This document shows positions 1-7,403 of a DNA stretch of 64,000 nt, in pieces. The stretch is from contig JAJVIP010000009.1 in NCBI GenBank assembly GCA_022072025.1, positions 62,001-126,000 of the forward strand, given 5' to 3'. The notes beneath the pieces are model-generated. The model had not been told where the DNA came from and did not search any database. It was given only the letters and a program-made list of their open reading frames with translations. Each line of letters opens with the position of its first letter. Position 1 is the first letter of the stretch. Made by a program: the position numbers and the translations under genes. The stretch comes from Elusimicrobiota bacterium. GTDB lineage: Bacteria > Elusimicrobiota > Elusimicrobia > F11.

Positions 1-656
1 CTTCGGTACCAGACATCGGAACCGAACAAAACCGCGCCAATGAGGCCCGCTTCGCCGGACTTGAAAGTGGCGACATCAGTGGAGTGCGTTTTCACGATGT
101 CGTGCGCCGAATGGATGTCATCGTCTGTGGCCACCAACACGCCACGCCCTTTGGCATTCGGGTCGGCGGCGATCGCGACAGCGTTGTAGATGTTGAGCGG
201 TCCATCGGCGCTCATCGCGGTCGAGGGACGCATGGATCCCGTCAAAACCACCGGCTTGTCGCTTTTGACCACGAGATGAAGAAAGTAGGACGTTTCTTCC
301 ATGGTGTCGGTGCCATGCGTAATGGCCACGCCAAAGACGTCGGGTTTGGCGAGTATTTCGTTCACGCGTTTACCAAGTTTCAACCAAACTTCGTCGTTCA
401 TGTCTTGGCTGCCGATGCTGGCAATTTGTTCGCCGGTGACTTGCGCCACGTCTTTCAACTGGGGAACGGCATTGATGAGAATATCCACGCCAACAGCGCC
501 CGATTTGTAGCCAGCGTCCGTTTGCGAGGCCGCCGCTCCGGCAATGGTCCCGCCGGTGGCAACGATGACGACTTTTGGTTTGTCCGCGGCTTGCGCAAAG
601 GCCGTGCTGAAAAGCGCGAGCGCCCCCATGAGACTTAGAATTTTTAATGACTTCAT
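1..656 (-). CDS. ansB: Secreted L-asparaginase (type II), 3' end outside window
   Basis: Hydrolyses L-asparagine (often also glutamine) to aspartate and ammonia, by family knowledge in the periplasm. About 218 N-terminal residues are visible; the C-terminal part lies beyond base 1. The start ATG (654-656) follows AAAGGAG at a normal distance. A signal peptide of about 20 residues (MKSLKI then a hydrophobic stretch ending TAFAQA) precedes the first catalytic motif ATGGTIAG; the second catalytic motif HGTDTMEET and the following GSMRPSTAMSADG are both intact. It lies 28 bp downstream of the aspartase gene on the same strand, so the two are probably cotranscribed and convert asparagine to aspartate and then fumarate. 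Family assignment is secure; periplasmic location rests on the signal peptide. Confidence 0.93.
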   Translation of the reverse strand, partial: MKSLKILSLMGALALFSTAFAQAADKPKVVIVATGGTIAGAAASQTDAGYKSGAVGVDILINAVPQLKDVAQVTGEQIASIGSQDMNDEVWLKLGKRVNEILAKPDVFGVAITHGTDTMEETSYFLHLVVKSDKPVVLTGSMRPSTAMSADGPLNIYNAVAIAADPNAKGRGVLVATDDDIHSAHDIVKTHSTDVATFKSGEAGLIGAVLFGSDVWYR

Positions 657-684
657 ATATTTTTCTCCTTTATATGCGTGTTGA

Positions 685-2166
685 TTAATTGTTCGGGTAC
701 TGCTTTGGGTCCAGATTGGTCAGTTTGATGGGGTCCAATAGATCAGCAATTTGCTTTTCGGTTAAGAGCTTCTTCTCGCGGATGACCTCGAGGACGCCCT
801 TGCCGCTTTTGTAGGCCTCGGCGGCCAGCTCCGTTGCTTTTTCATAACCCAAAACAGGATTCAACGCGGTGACGATTCCGACGGTGGTCTCCATGTAACG
901 AGACAAAATCTTTTCATTGACGGTAATACCGTCAATGCATTTGGTGCGAAACGCCTTGGATGTGTTGAAGAGGAGCGCTTGGGATTCTATGACCGTGATG
1001 CCAGCCAGCGGCTCGTAGGCATTGAGTTGAAGTTGTCCGCTATGAGCAGCCAGAGTCAGCGCGGTGTCATTCCCGATGACGCGGAAGGCGACAATGCCCA
1101 TCACTTCAGGCATGACCGGATTGACTTTGCCCGGCATGATAGAAGATCCGGGCTGCAGAGCCGGCAAGTTGATTTCGGCCAATCCTGCGCGCGGACCGGA
1201 GGTGAGAAGGATCAAATCGCTGGAGATCTTCGAGAGTTTGATCGCCAAGCTTTTGAGGGCTCCAGAATAGACCACAAAACCCTGTTGATCCCACGTCGCC
1301 GCGAGCATGTCCTTGGCGGGAACGATTGGTTTGCCGGTCAGTTTGGCCAGATGCGCCGCGCACTTCTCCGCATATCCTTTCGGCACATTGATTCCTGTTC
1401 CGATGGCCGTGGCGCCCATGTTGACGGCATAGAGGTATTTTTCCGCGTCCTTGAGCAATTGAATTTCGCTTTCAAGGGAGGCGGCGAAGGCGTGGAATTC
1501 TTGGCCGACGGTCATGGGAACCGCGTCCTGAAGTTCCGTGCGTCCCATTTTCACGATCTTCAAATAGGCATTGCCCTTGGTTCGGAACGAGGCCACCAGC
1601 TTCTGGAGTTCTTCAATCAGCTTGTTATTGCGCAGAAGAAACGCCACCTTAATCGCGGTCGGATAGGAATCATTGGTGGACTGTGACATGTTCAGGTCGT
1701 CATGCGGCTCAATAAACTGATACTCACCTTTTTTGTGGCCGCTCAATTCCAGAGCGATGTTGGCCAGCACTTCATTGGCGTTCATGTTTGTGGACGTACC
1801 GGCTCCGCCTTGATACCAGTCGACCAGGAATTGGTCGTGATACTTGCCTTCACGCACGGCCTTGCACGCTTTTTCAATGGCCGCAAGTCTTTCCGGTTTC
1901 ATGGCGCCCACTTCGGTGTTGGCTCGGGCCGCGGCCAGCTTAACGATGGCCCAGGCCTCGACAAAACCGGGGTAGTGATTAATGGGAATGCCGGAAAGTT
2001 GGAAGTTTTCCAGCGCTCGAGCCGTCTGCACGCCGTAATAGGCGTCGGCCGGAATTTGCATTTCGCCGAGCAAATCTTTCTCTGTCCGGAATTTCTCTTT
2101 TGCGTTGATTAGGGATGGCGTTAAAAGCGACGCCAGCAACATCATCAATAATATTTTTCGGTTCAT
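685..2166 (-). CDS. aspA: Aspartate ammonia-lyase with N-terminal signal peptide
   Basis: Converts L-aspartate to fumarate and ammonia. The 493-residue protein carries the aspartase/fumarase signature GSSIMPGKVNP followed by VMPEV, which fits aspartase better than fumarase, plus the N-terminal DLLGEMQIPADAYYG block typical of AspA. The start ATG has a clear AGGAGG upstream. Unusually, residues 1-22 form a good Sec signal peptide (MNRK, hydrophobic core, cleavage after INA) placed before the normal aspartase N-terminus. Aspartases are normally cytoplasmic. It heads a two-gene unit with the exported asparaginase (28 bp gap). A DosR/NarL-like box at 2234-2250 lies 68 bp upstream of the start. 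Confidence 0.94.
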   Translation of the reverse strand: MNRKILLMMLLASLLTPSLINAKEKFRTEKDLLGEMQIPADAYYGVQTARALENFQLSGIPINHYPGFVEAWAIVKLAAARANTEVGAMKPERLAAIEKACKAVREGKYHDQFLVDWYQGGAGTSTNMNANEVLANIALELSGHKKGEYQFIEPHDDLNMSQSTNDSYPTAIKVAFLLRNNKLIEELQKLVASFRTKGNAYLKIVKMGRTELQDAVPMTVGQEFHAFAASLESEIQLLKDAEKYLYAVNMGATAIGTGINVPKGYAEKCAAHLAKLTGKPIVPAKDMLAATWDQQGFVVYSGALKSLAIKLSKISSDLILLTSGPRAGLAEINLPALQPGSSIMPGKVNPVMPEVMGIVAFRVIGNDTALTLAAHSGQLQLNAYEPLAGITVIESQALLFNTSKAFRTKCIDGITVNEKILSRYMETTVGIVTALNPVLGYEKATELAAEAYKSGKGVLEVIREKKLLTEKQIADLLDPIKLTNLDPKQYPNN

Positions 2167-2233
2167 TCGAATCCTCCTGGTATTTTGTGTTTTGTTTGCT
2201 TGGCATACTAACCAAAGGCTCTGAACTGATATA

Positions 2234-2250
2234 TGGGACTTTGGTCCAAT
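2234..2250. promoter_or_regulatory. DosR/NarL-like box upstream of aspA
   Basis: TGGGACTTTGGTCCAAT reads as an imperfect dyad resembling DosR-type boxes (GGGACTNNAGTCCC). Its 3' half, GGTCCAATAG, is repeated in the perfect palindrome at 2870-2887. The box sits 68 bp upstream of the aspA start; the second box sits 70 bp upstream of the Cys-rich gene. The regulator is not in this window. Confidence 0.45.
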
Positions 2251-2343
2251 AGGGCGGGCCAGTGGGGCAAGTTTCTCAGGTGATCCTTCGCTTACGCTTC
2301 AAATGACGAGGCCGATGAGAGTTTAACTTCCTGTGAAATAACC

Positions 2344-2371
2344 AGCGGAGTCCGCCTTAGCGGACTCCGCT
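2344..2371. terminator. Perfect 12-bp hairpin after the Cys-rich gene
   Basis: AGCGGAGTCCGC, loop CTTA, GCGGACTCCGCT forms a perfect 12-bp stem 6 bp past the stop codon of the minus-strand gene ending at 2378. There is only a weak T-rich tail, so it may be a terminator or an mRNA-stabilising hairpin. Confidence 0.55.
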
Positions 2372-2377
2372 GAATTA

Positions 2378-2800
2378 TTATTTTGCTGCGGTTTCTTTTA
2401 AGGCTGTGGCGCAACGTTCATTCAGTTTCTTTTCGTTTTTCTTGAGGCAGTTGATGATTCGGCCTTGCCCGGGGGCCACTTCGGCACAATATTTTTCCAT
2501 GTCATCCGAACATTCGTTGGCGACGTAGGTGAGTTTGGCCACCGCATGTTGCAGTTGCGTGGCCGCGTCATAGAGCGCGTACTCACATTGACTGGACAAT
2601 TTGTCCTCGAACGCGTAGAGGCAGGCCAGAACCCGGCCTTCTCCCGGGGTCACGTCTTTGCAAACCGTCGTCAATTCCTTTTTACAGCCCTCCTGCACCG
2701 ACTTCAATAATTTTTCTGCTTTCATTTCCATGGTCTCCGCGCAAAATGCGTTTCCTAGAAACGTTGAAGCGAAGATGAATGCCATAAGAATTCTTTTCAT
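2378..2800 (-). CDS. Secreted Cys-rich protein with two GLG1-type repeats
   Basis: A 140-residue exported protein. The start at 2798-2800 is chosen because AAAAGGAGA precedes it and residues 1-20 form a signal peptide (MKRILMAFIF... ending NAFCA). The mature part has two copies of a Cys pattern, CKKELTTVCKDVTPGEGRVLAC and a second block with CSDDMEKYC, VAPGQGRIINC, matching the cysteine-rich GLG1 (Cys_rich_FGFR) repeat. The function of bacterial members is unknown; the paired cysteines suggest disulfides in the periplasm. A paralogue lies at 6503-6880. A palindromic box at 2870-2887 lies 70 bp upstream. The open frame continues far upstream, but nothing there looks coding. Confidence 0.85.
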   Translation of the reverse strand: MKRILMAFIFASTFLGNAFCAETMEMKAEKLLKSVQEGCKKELTTVCKDVTPGEGRVLACLYAFEDKLSSQCEYALYDAATQLQHAVAKLTYVANECSDDMEKYCAEVAPGQGRIINCLKKNEKKLNERCATALKETAAK

Positions 2801-2869
2801 ACAGATGTCTCCTTTTTCATGTCTATCGTGAAACACCGGGAAATATAGAAAGCCGACTTCGGTCTGCCA

Positions 2870-2887
2870 ATTGGACCAAGGTCCAAT
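2870..2887. promoter_or_regulatory. Perfect palindrome ATTGGACC-AA-GGTCCAAT
   Basis: An 18-base perfect dyad in the 138-bp gap between the divergent Cys-rich gene (start 2800) and membrane protein gene (start 2939). It shares GGTCCAATAG with the box upstream of aspA. Resembles DosR/NarL-family operators; by position it could act on both flanking genes. Confidence 0.5.
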
Positions 2888-2938
2888 AGACCCCCCGAAG
2901 GGGAGTTGGTAGAAATCAATTAAATAAAGGAGCTGTGA

Positions 2939-3337
2939 ATGTTGGATCGGATTATTTCCCAATTGTTGGGGCGGGCGGACGGCCCGATGTATTTGCGTTT
3001 GATCATCCAGCCTTTGGTGGCGATTGTGCTCGCATTGCGAGCGGGAATTCGTGACGCAAAGGCAAACAAGACCCCCTATTTGGAGGATATTTTGAAAAAC
3101 CCTGAAAAACGTCCCGACTTGCTTCATGCGGGATGGAAGGATTTTAATACTGTGTTTTTTTCTGCCTTGGGTGTTGACCTCGTATACCAAATCTTTATCC
3201 TTCATCGTTTTTATCCACTCCAGGCGGTCCTGGTGGCGGTGGTGTTGTCGATACTGCCGTACTTTTTGGTTCGGGGCCCGGTTACCCGGTTGGCCAAGAA
3301 GTGGATCAGCCTCAATCAAAAGAAGAGTGTGTTGTGA
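2939..3337 (+). CDS. Small membrane protein of unknown function
   Basis: 132 residues, ATG preceded by AAAGGAG. Contains a hydrophobic segment around residues 20-38 (LRLIIQPLVAIVLALRAGI), a soluble middle rich in charged residues, and two further hydrophobic stretches (about 72-88 and 93-112) followed by a basic tail. I do not recognise a named family with certainty. It is divergent from the Cys-rich gene and shares the palindrome at 2870-2887 as a possible operator, which points to co-regulation. The downstream 200 bp is a palindromic repeat, so it is probably monocistronic. Confidence 0.75.
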   Translation: MLDRIISQLLGRADGPMYLRLIIQPLVAIVLALRAGIRDAKANKTPYLEDILKNPEKRPDLLHAGWKDFNTVFFSALGVDLVYQIFILHRFYPLQAVLVAVVLSILPYFLVRGPVTRLAKKWISLNQKKSVL

Positions 3338-3360
3338 AGGGGCACCGCAAGTTAATGAGA

Positions 3361-3549
3361 TTAACCGGAATGATTCAGTTGAATCGTCGCCCCGGCGTTC
3401 TTTTGGCCGGGGCCCAGGTTTTCCCATTGGTAAAAACCTGGATCCCGTACCGTTCCATAATGATCTTGGTCGGTACGTACCGGCATTATGCAAATCAATG
3501 TATCGGTACGGCCAGAAAGCATGCCGGGATGACGGCACAAAAATATTCA
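3361..3549. repeat. Palindromic intergenic element, copy 1
   Basis: Begins TTAACCGGAATGATTCAGTT, nearly identical to the element start at 15222. Contains an outer inverted pair (CGTCGCCCCGGC at 3385-3396 with GCCGGGATGACG at 3523-3534) and an inner pair (GGCCGGGGCCCAGGTTTT at 3405-3422 with AAAACCTGGATCCCG at 3433-3447). A further block of GTACCG/CGGTAC hairpins (about 3446-3511) sits between them. Same architecture as the element at 28708-28872. Confidence 0.8.
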
Positions 3550-5787
3550 ATGTTGATAGACAAAAAAGGACCTTTAAATAAATTATTTGGATTAATTATT
3601 TTTTTTATAACAGTCAGTTTGATTTGGCCTTCTTCTTTGGTTTTGGGTGAAGAAAAGCGTCCTGTTCGGCCCAAAATTGGGCTTGTTTTGAGTGGAGGGG
3701 GCGCCCGGGGCGCAACGCATGTCGGAATTCTTAATGTCTTGGAAGAAATGCGTATTCCAGTGGCTCTTGTGACTGGAACCAGTATGGGGTCGGCCGTGGG
3801 CGGGCTTTATGCGGCAGGCCTTACAGCGGAGGAACTTGAAGAAGTTTTCTTGAAGTTTGATTGGCAAGCGGCGTTCAATGATTCCCCGCCACGGCGAGAT
3901 TTATCCTTTCGTCGTAAGGAAGACGATCGATACTTCTTGGTGAAAGCGCGCGTCGGAGTTGGCAAAGAGGGCATCAAACTTCCGCGTGGCTTGGTGGAAG
4001 GCCAAAACTTTGTCATGGAGCTCCGAAAACTCTCCAGGATGACCCAATCCGTGAAGAGTTTTGACGATTTGCCGATTCCATTTCGCGCCATGGCCACGGA
4101 CCTGGTCACGGGAGAACCCGTGATTATGGATCGGGGCGATTTGGTGAAAGCCATTCGGGCGAGCGTGGCAGTTTCTCCCTTGTTTACGCCTGTCGAGATT
4201 GATGGCCGTTTGTTGGTGGATGGGGGGTACTTGCGTAATATTCCCGTCGAGATCGCTCAAAGCATGGGCGCTGATCAACTGATTGTGGTCAATATCGGAA
4301 CTCCATTATCAGACAAGGAAGAAATCAATTCGATGGTCAGTGTGATTTCTCAAGTGGGCCGGTTGGGAGGAACACAGTCTGACCGAAGCCAGATCAAAAA
4401 GATGAACCCCACCGATGTTTTGATTCAACCAGATTTGGGGAACCTGAGCTTCACCGATTTCCACAAGATACCGGAGTTCATCCAGCGAGGGGAGGCGGCC
4501 GCGCGGAGCATGTCCGAACAACTGAAAAAGTTTTCAGTTTCGGAAAAAGAATATCAAGAGTGGCGAAGGTCTCTGAAAACCCGGCCCGTGTTTCCTGTGG
4601 TTGATTCGCTTGAGATACGCAATGGAACGCGGATTCCCACCTCCGTCATACACCCCTTTATCAGACAACCGATGGGACAGATGCTGGACCCCTTGGGTAT
4701 TCAAGAAGATTTGGCCCGTGTTTATGGCCTGGGATATTTTGAATGGTTGGATTATCACGTTGAGCCCAAAGAAGAGAAGAGGGTGATGGTGGTTGACGCT
4801 CCCCGTAAAAGTTGGGGGCCCGATTACTTGAAGTTGGGAGTTAAAGTTTCAGAAGGATTCAATGGCGACAGCAGTTATGGCATTTTGATGCGGTATCAGA
4901 TGACCGAAATCAATGCGTTGGGAGCGGAGTTTCAGGTTGATGGCGAAATCGGAACGAACTCCGGCGTAAGGGGTGAATTCTACCAGCCGATCGGTCGGGT
5001 TCCGCGTCGACTGAGTTATGGGGCTCCTTACTTTGTCTTCATTGATGCGGCCTACAGATATCAAAATGATCCTCTGCTTCTGGACATGAACAATCAAGTT
5101 CCTTTCGAGGTCAAGGGCGGCGGCGGGAATGTTGGAATGGGACGAACCATGGGGAAATGGGGCCGCATTAAATTGGGATACGGCCATCAGCAGGACGACT
5201 GGCGAACCCCCACCGTACCCACTTTTCATTTAAAGCAAAAAATTGGAGATGTATTCGGAGCGGTTCAACTCGATACATTGGATAAACCTGGTTTCCCTCG
5301 CTTGGGAATGGTCGGTAAACTTGAAGGAAGAGGAGCCTCTGAATCTTTGGGAGCGGATGATTCCGCCTCGACGGTGATCGCTGACTTGGGAATGGCGCGA
5401 TCACTCGGCAACCACACGGTCCGATTGAAGGGAAAATATGCCACGAATTTTTATGAGGACACAACCTCACCCTACCTCTACCGGATCGGAGGGTTTTTGA
5501 ATCTCTCTGGTTTTGCTCCCAACGCGCTTCTCGGGAGAACCATGTCGCTCGCTCAAGCGCAGTATCTCTATCGAATGGGATCACGCGAAGGGCCCTTGTA
5601 TTTGGGAAGCGCCGTCGAGTGGGGAGGGGCGTGGGAGACCCGATCTGAAATATCAGAAAGTTCAGGCCTCTGGTCCGGGAGTATTTTTGTCGCGGTGGAT
5701 TCAGGAATTGGGCCTGTTTATGTCGGTTATTCACAAACCGAGGCGGGCCGTTACGTCGTTTCATTTAATGTGGGGCAGGCGTTCTAA
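3550..5787 (+). CDS. Patatin-like phospholipase fused to POTRA and Omp85-type beta-barrel
   Basis: 745 residues from ATG 3550. Residues 1-36 form a signal peptide (LFGLIIFFITVSLIW core). The patatin domain follows with oxyanion loop GGGARG, nucleophile elbow GTSMGS and the dyad Asp in DGGYLRNIPV, all intact, so lipase activity is expected. A POTRA-like segment (starting FPVVDSLEIRNGTRIP) leads to a C-terminal barrel of about 270 residues ending in Phe (VSFNVGQAF). This is the layout of PlpD-type (type Vd) autotransporters, in which the barrel puts the lipase on or across the outer membrane. No clear Shine-Dalgarno precedes the ATG, and the palindromic element copy 1 abuts it, so the native 5' region may have been altered. 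It heads the envelope cluster to 10297. Confidence 0.9.
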   Translation: MLIDKKGPLNKLFGLIIFFITVSLIWPSSLVLGEEKRPVRPKIGLVLSGGGARGATHVGILNVLEEMRIPVALVTGTSMGSAVGGLYAAGLTAEELEEVFLKFDWQAAFNDSPPRRDLSFRRKEDDRYFLVKARVGVGKEGIKLPRGLVEGQNFVMELRKLSRMTQSVKSFDDLPIPFRAMATDLVTGEPVIMDRGDLVKAIRASVAVSPLFTPVEIDGRLLVDGGYLRNIPVEIAQSMGADQLIVVNIGTPLSDKEEINSMVSVISQVGRLGGTQSDRSQIKKMNPTDVLIQPDLGNLSFTDFHKIPEFIQRGEAAARSMSEQLKKFSVSEKEYQEWRRSLKTRPVFPVVDSLEIRNGTRIPTSVIHPFIRQPMGQMLDPLGIQEDLARVYGLGYFEWLDYHVEPKEEKRVMVVDAPRKSWGPDYLKLGVKVSEGFNGDSSYGILMRYQMTEINALGAEFQVDGEIGTNSGVRGEFYQPIGRVPRRLSYGAPYFVFIDAAYRYQNDPLLLDMNNQVPFEVKGGGGNVGMGRTMGKWGRIKLGYGHQQDDWRTPTVPTFHLKQKIGDVFGAVQLDTLDKPGFPRLGMVGKLEGRGASESLGADDSASTVIADLGMARSLGNHTVRLKGKYATNFYEDTTSPYLYRIGGFLNLSGFAPNALLGRTMSLAQAQYLYRMGSREGPLYLGSAVEWGGAWETRSEISESSGLWSGSIFVAVDSGIGPVYVGYSQTEAGRYVVSFNVGQAF

Positions 5788-5816
5788 TTTTTTAAACGAA
5801 ACAATCGGAGGTTATT

Positions 5817-6476
5817 ATGCGATGTAGAAATAAAATAAAACTAATGTTCAGCGGATTTTTGACGCTGGCTTTTCTGGTTCTGCCAGTCCAAGACGTTAGT
5901 TCGGAGGTTGCGGGGCCTTATAGTTTTGGTTTCAATTTGAATTTTCCAACACCGGCAGGCGACACTACAGGGGTACTCAAAAACGGATTTGGATTTGGTT
6001 TTGATATTGGGTATCGCCCTGAGAATAGCTTCTTGGGTGTGCGACTGGATGTGTCTCATGGAACCTTCGATTTAACCAGCGCTGTCCTCGACCAAATTCA
6101 GCAAGCAGACGACGGTTGGGCCTCCTATTGGGGCATTGATCTCAGTGCGGTGTTGACGCCCCGGAACGCCAAAGTGGTGAGGCCCTATGTGCAATTCGGG
6201 CCCGGCATTTATTATGAACATGCGGAGGCTTCTCGGTTTGCCGGCGGCGGAGGTGTTGTTTGTGACCCTTGGTTTGGCTGTTGGAATTACAACAACACGG
6301 AAGATGTGGCCGACTGGAGCACCTGGCGAGTGGGATGGATGGGTGGAGCCGGCTTAAACTTTGAGTTCGATTACGGAGGAGCTTTATATCTTCAAGCGCA
6401 ATACCACTACATTGATAATACCAACCAAGATATTGAATTGGTGCCGCTCGCCCTTGGTTATCGACACAGTTTCTGA
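5817..6476 (+). CDS. Outer membrane beta-barrel protein
   Basis: 219 residues, ATG preceded by CGGAGGT. Signal peptide about 1-30 (FSGFLTLAFLVLPV core, cleavage near VSS). The mature part alternates polar and aromatic residues with many glycines (GFGFGFDIGYRPEN, WRVGWMGGAGLNFEFDYGG) and ends in Phe after YRHSF, the classical barrel C-terminus, consistent with an 8-stranded OmpA/OmpW-like barrel. It contains a Cys-bearing loop (VVCDPWFGCWNYNN). It follows the patatin gene by 29 bp and precedes a Cys-rich periplasmic gene by 26 bp. Function unknown. Confidence 0.8.
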   Translation: MRCRNKIKLMFSGFLTLAFLVLPVQDVSSEVAGPYSFGFNLNFPTPAGDTTGVLKNGFGFGFDIGYRPENSFLGVRLDVSHGTFDLTSAVLDQIQQADDGWASYWGIDLSAVLTPRNAKVVRPYVQFGPGIYYEHAEASRFAGGGGVVCDPWFGCWNYNNTEDVADWSTWRVGWMGGAGLNFEFDYGGALYLQAQYHYIDNTNQDIELVPLALGYRHSF

Positions 6477-6502
6477 TAGTCATCGACTAATAGGAGATTT
6501 AT

Positions 6503-6880
6503 ATGAATTACCGAAAATTTATCAAGGCCATCACTCCGATCTTGGGGGGAGTGGCCCTTTTGTGTATGACAAGTTCCGTGGGGGTGGCTGGTCCCTGTGA
6601 TGCGGACTTGGATAAGTTCTGTTTCGATGTTCAACCAGGGCAGGGTCAACTTGAGAATTGCATCAATTCCCAAAGACATAATTTCACATCCCAATGTCGG
6701 TCTTGGTTGACCAAAATGGAACGCTCTCTGAAACGAATCGGTAGCGCCTGTTCTGAATCGGCGCGGGCTTATTGCCGCGATGTTCGTCCGGGCTATCAAC
6801 GGGTCAAGAATTGTCTCATGGACAATTTCGACAAATTGCCAGAAGACTGCCAGCGGGCGCTCAATGAGACAGGCCAGTAA
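6503..6880 (+). CDS. Secreted Cys-rich protein with GLG1-type repeats, paralogue 2
   Basis: 125 residues with a TAGGAG ribosome site. Signal peptide about 1-30 ending VGVAG. The mature protein repeats the pattern CDADLDKFCFDVQPGQG...C and CSESARAYCRDVRPGYQ...C, the same GLG1-type cysteine spacing as the protein at 2378-2800, but here the gene is embedded between two beta-barrel genes. It ends 1 bp before the next start codon. Role unknown; an oxidised, disulfide-bonded periplasmic protein is the inference. Confidence 0.85.
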   Translation: MNYRKFIKAITPILGGVALLCMTSSVGVAGPCDADLDKFCFDVQPGQGQLENCINSQRHNFTSQCRSWLTKMERSLKRIGSACSESARAYCRDVRPGYQRVKNCLMDNFDKLPEDCQRALNETGQ

Positions 6881-6881
6881 T

Positions 6882-7400
6882 ATGCGTCGATTAAAACTCC
6901 TGTTTATTTTCGCGGGATTGTTTCTGATCCCCACGCTCAAAACGTGGGGTTCCGTTTCTGTTGGAACCACCCTCTTTGGCGCAGGGCGATTTCGGATGTC
7001 TGCCTATGGAGGGGCGGCGACCGCCTTTGATCAGACCTATACGCTGTTGGGGGTGGGGGCCGGATACTTCCTGATGAATGGATTGGAGATGGGCCTGGAC
7101 GGGGAAGCGTGGATGGGAAATGATCCGAGTATCTACAAACTCACGCCCCAGGTTCGGTACGTGTTTTACCGTTTCGGACGGTTGATGCCCTATGTGGGCG
7201 GTTTCTATCGACGGACGTATTACGAAAGTTATTCGGACCTTGATTCCTACGGAGGACGCGTTGGAGTATTTTCATCTCTGGGTGGAAAAGGATACGCGGG
7301 TTTTGGAATGGTTTACGAAAAACTCTCGAATTGCGATGACAATATCTATTCGTCCTGTTCCTCAACATATCCTGAAATATCGTTTTCAGTAGGATTCTGA
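6882..7400 (+). CDS. Small outer membrane beta-barrel protein
   Basis: 172 residues. ATG 6882 lies one base after the previous stop codon, so translation is probably coupled. Signal peptide about 1-24 (LKLLFIFAGLFLIPTL core). Glycine- and aromatic-rich amphipathic strands (LLGVGAGYFLMNGLEMGLDGE, LMPYVGGFYRRTYYESY) and a terminal Phe (ISFSVGF) support an OmpA/OmpX-sized barrel. A short Cys-containing loop (SNCDDNIYSSCSS) lies near the C-terminus. No specific function can be assigned. Confidence 0.78.
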   Translation: MRRLKLLFIFAGLFLIPTLKTWGSVSVGTTLFGAGRFRMSAYGGAATAFDQTYTLLGVGAGYFLMNGLEMGLDGEAWMGNDPSIYKLTPQVRYVFYRFGRLMPYVGGFYRRTYYESYSDLDSYGGRVGVFSSLGGKGYAGFGMVYEKLSNCDDNIYSSCSSTYPEISFSVGF

Positions 7401-7403
7401 AAA

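Noticed and set aside
84-638. Plus-strand open frame across the asparaginase gene
   Set aside because: It is antisense to an intact, well-recognised gene and has no ribosome site or family pattern.
3301-3549. Upstream extension of the patatin frame
   Set aside because: It overlaps the preceding gene and the palindromic element; the signal peptide follows ATG 3550.
2378-3550. A 390-codon open frame on the minus strand covering the Cys-rich gene
   Set aside because: Only the last 140 codons show a signal peptide, ribosome site and family pattern; the upstream part crosses a divergent gene and the palindromic box.
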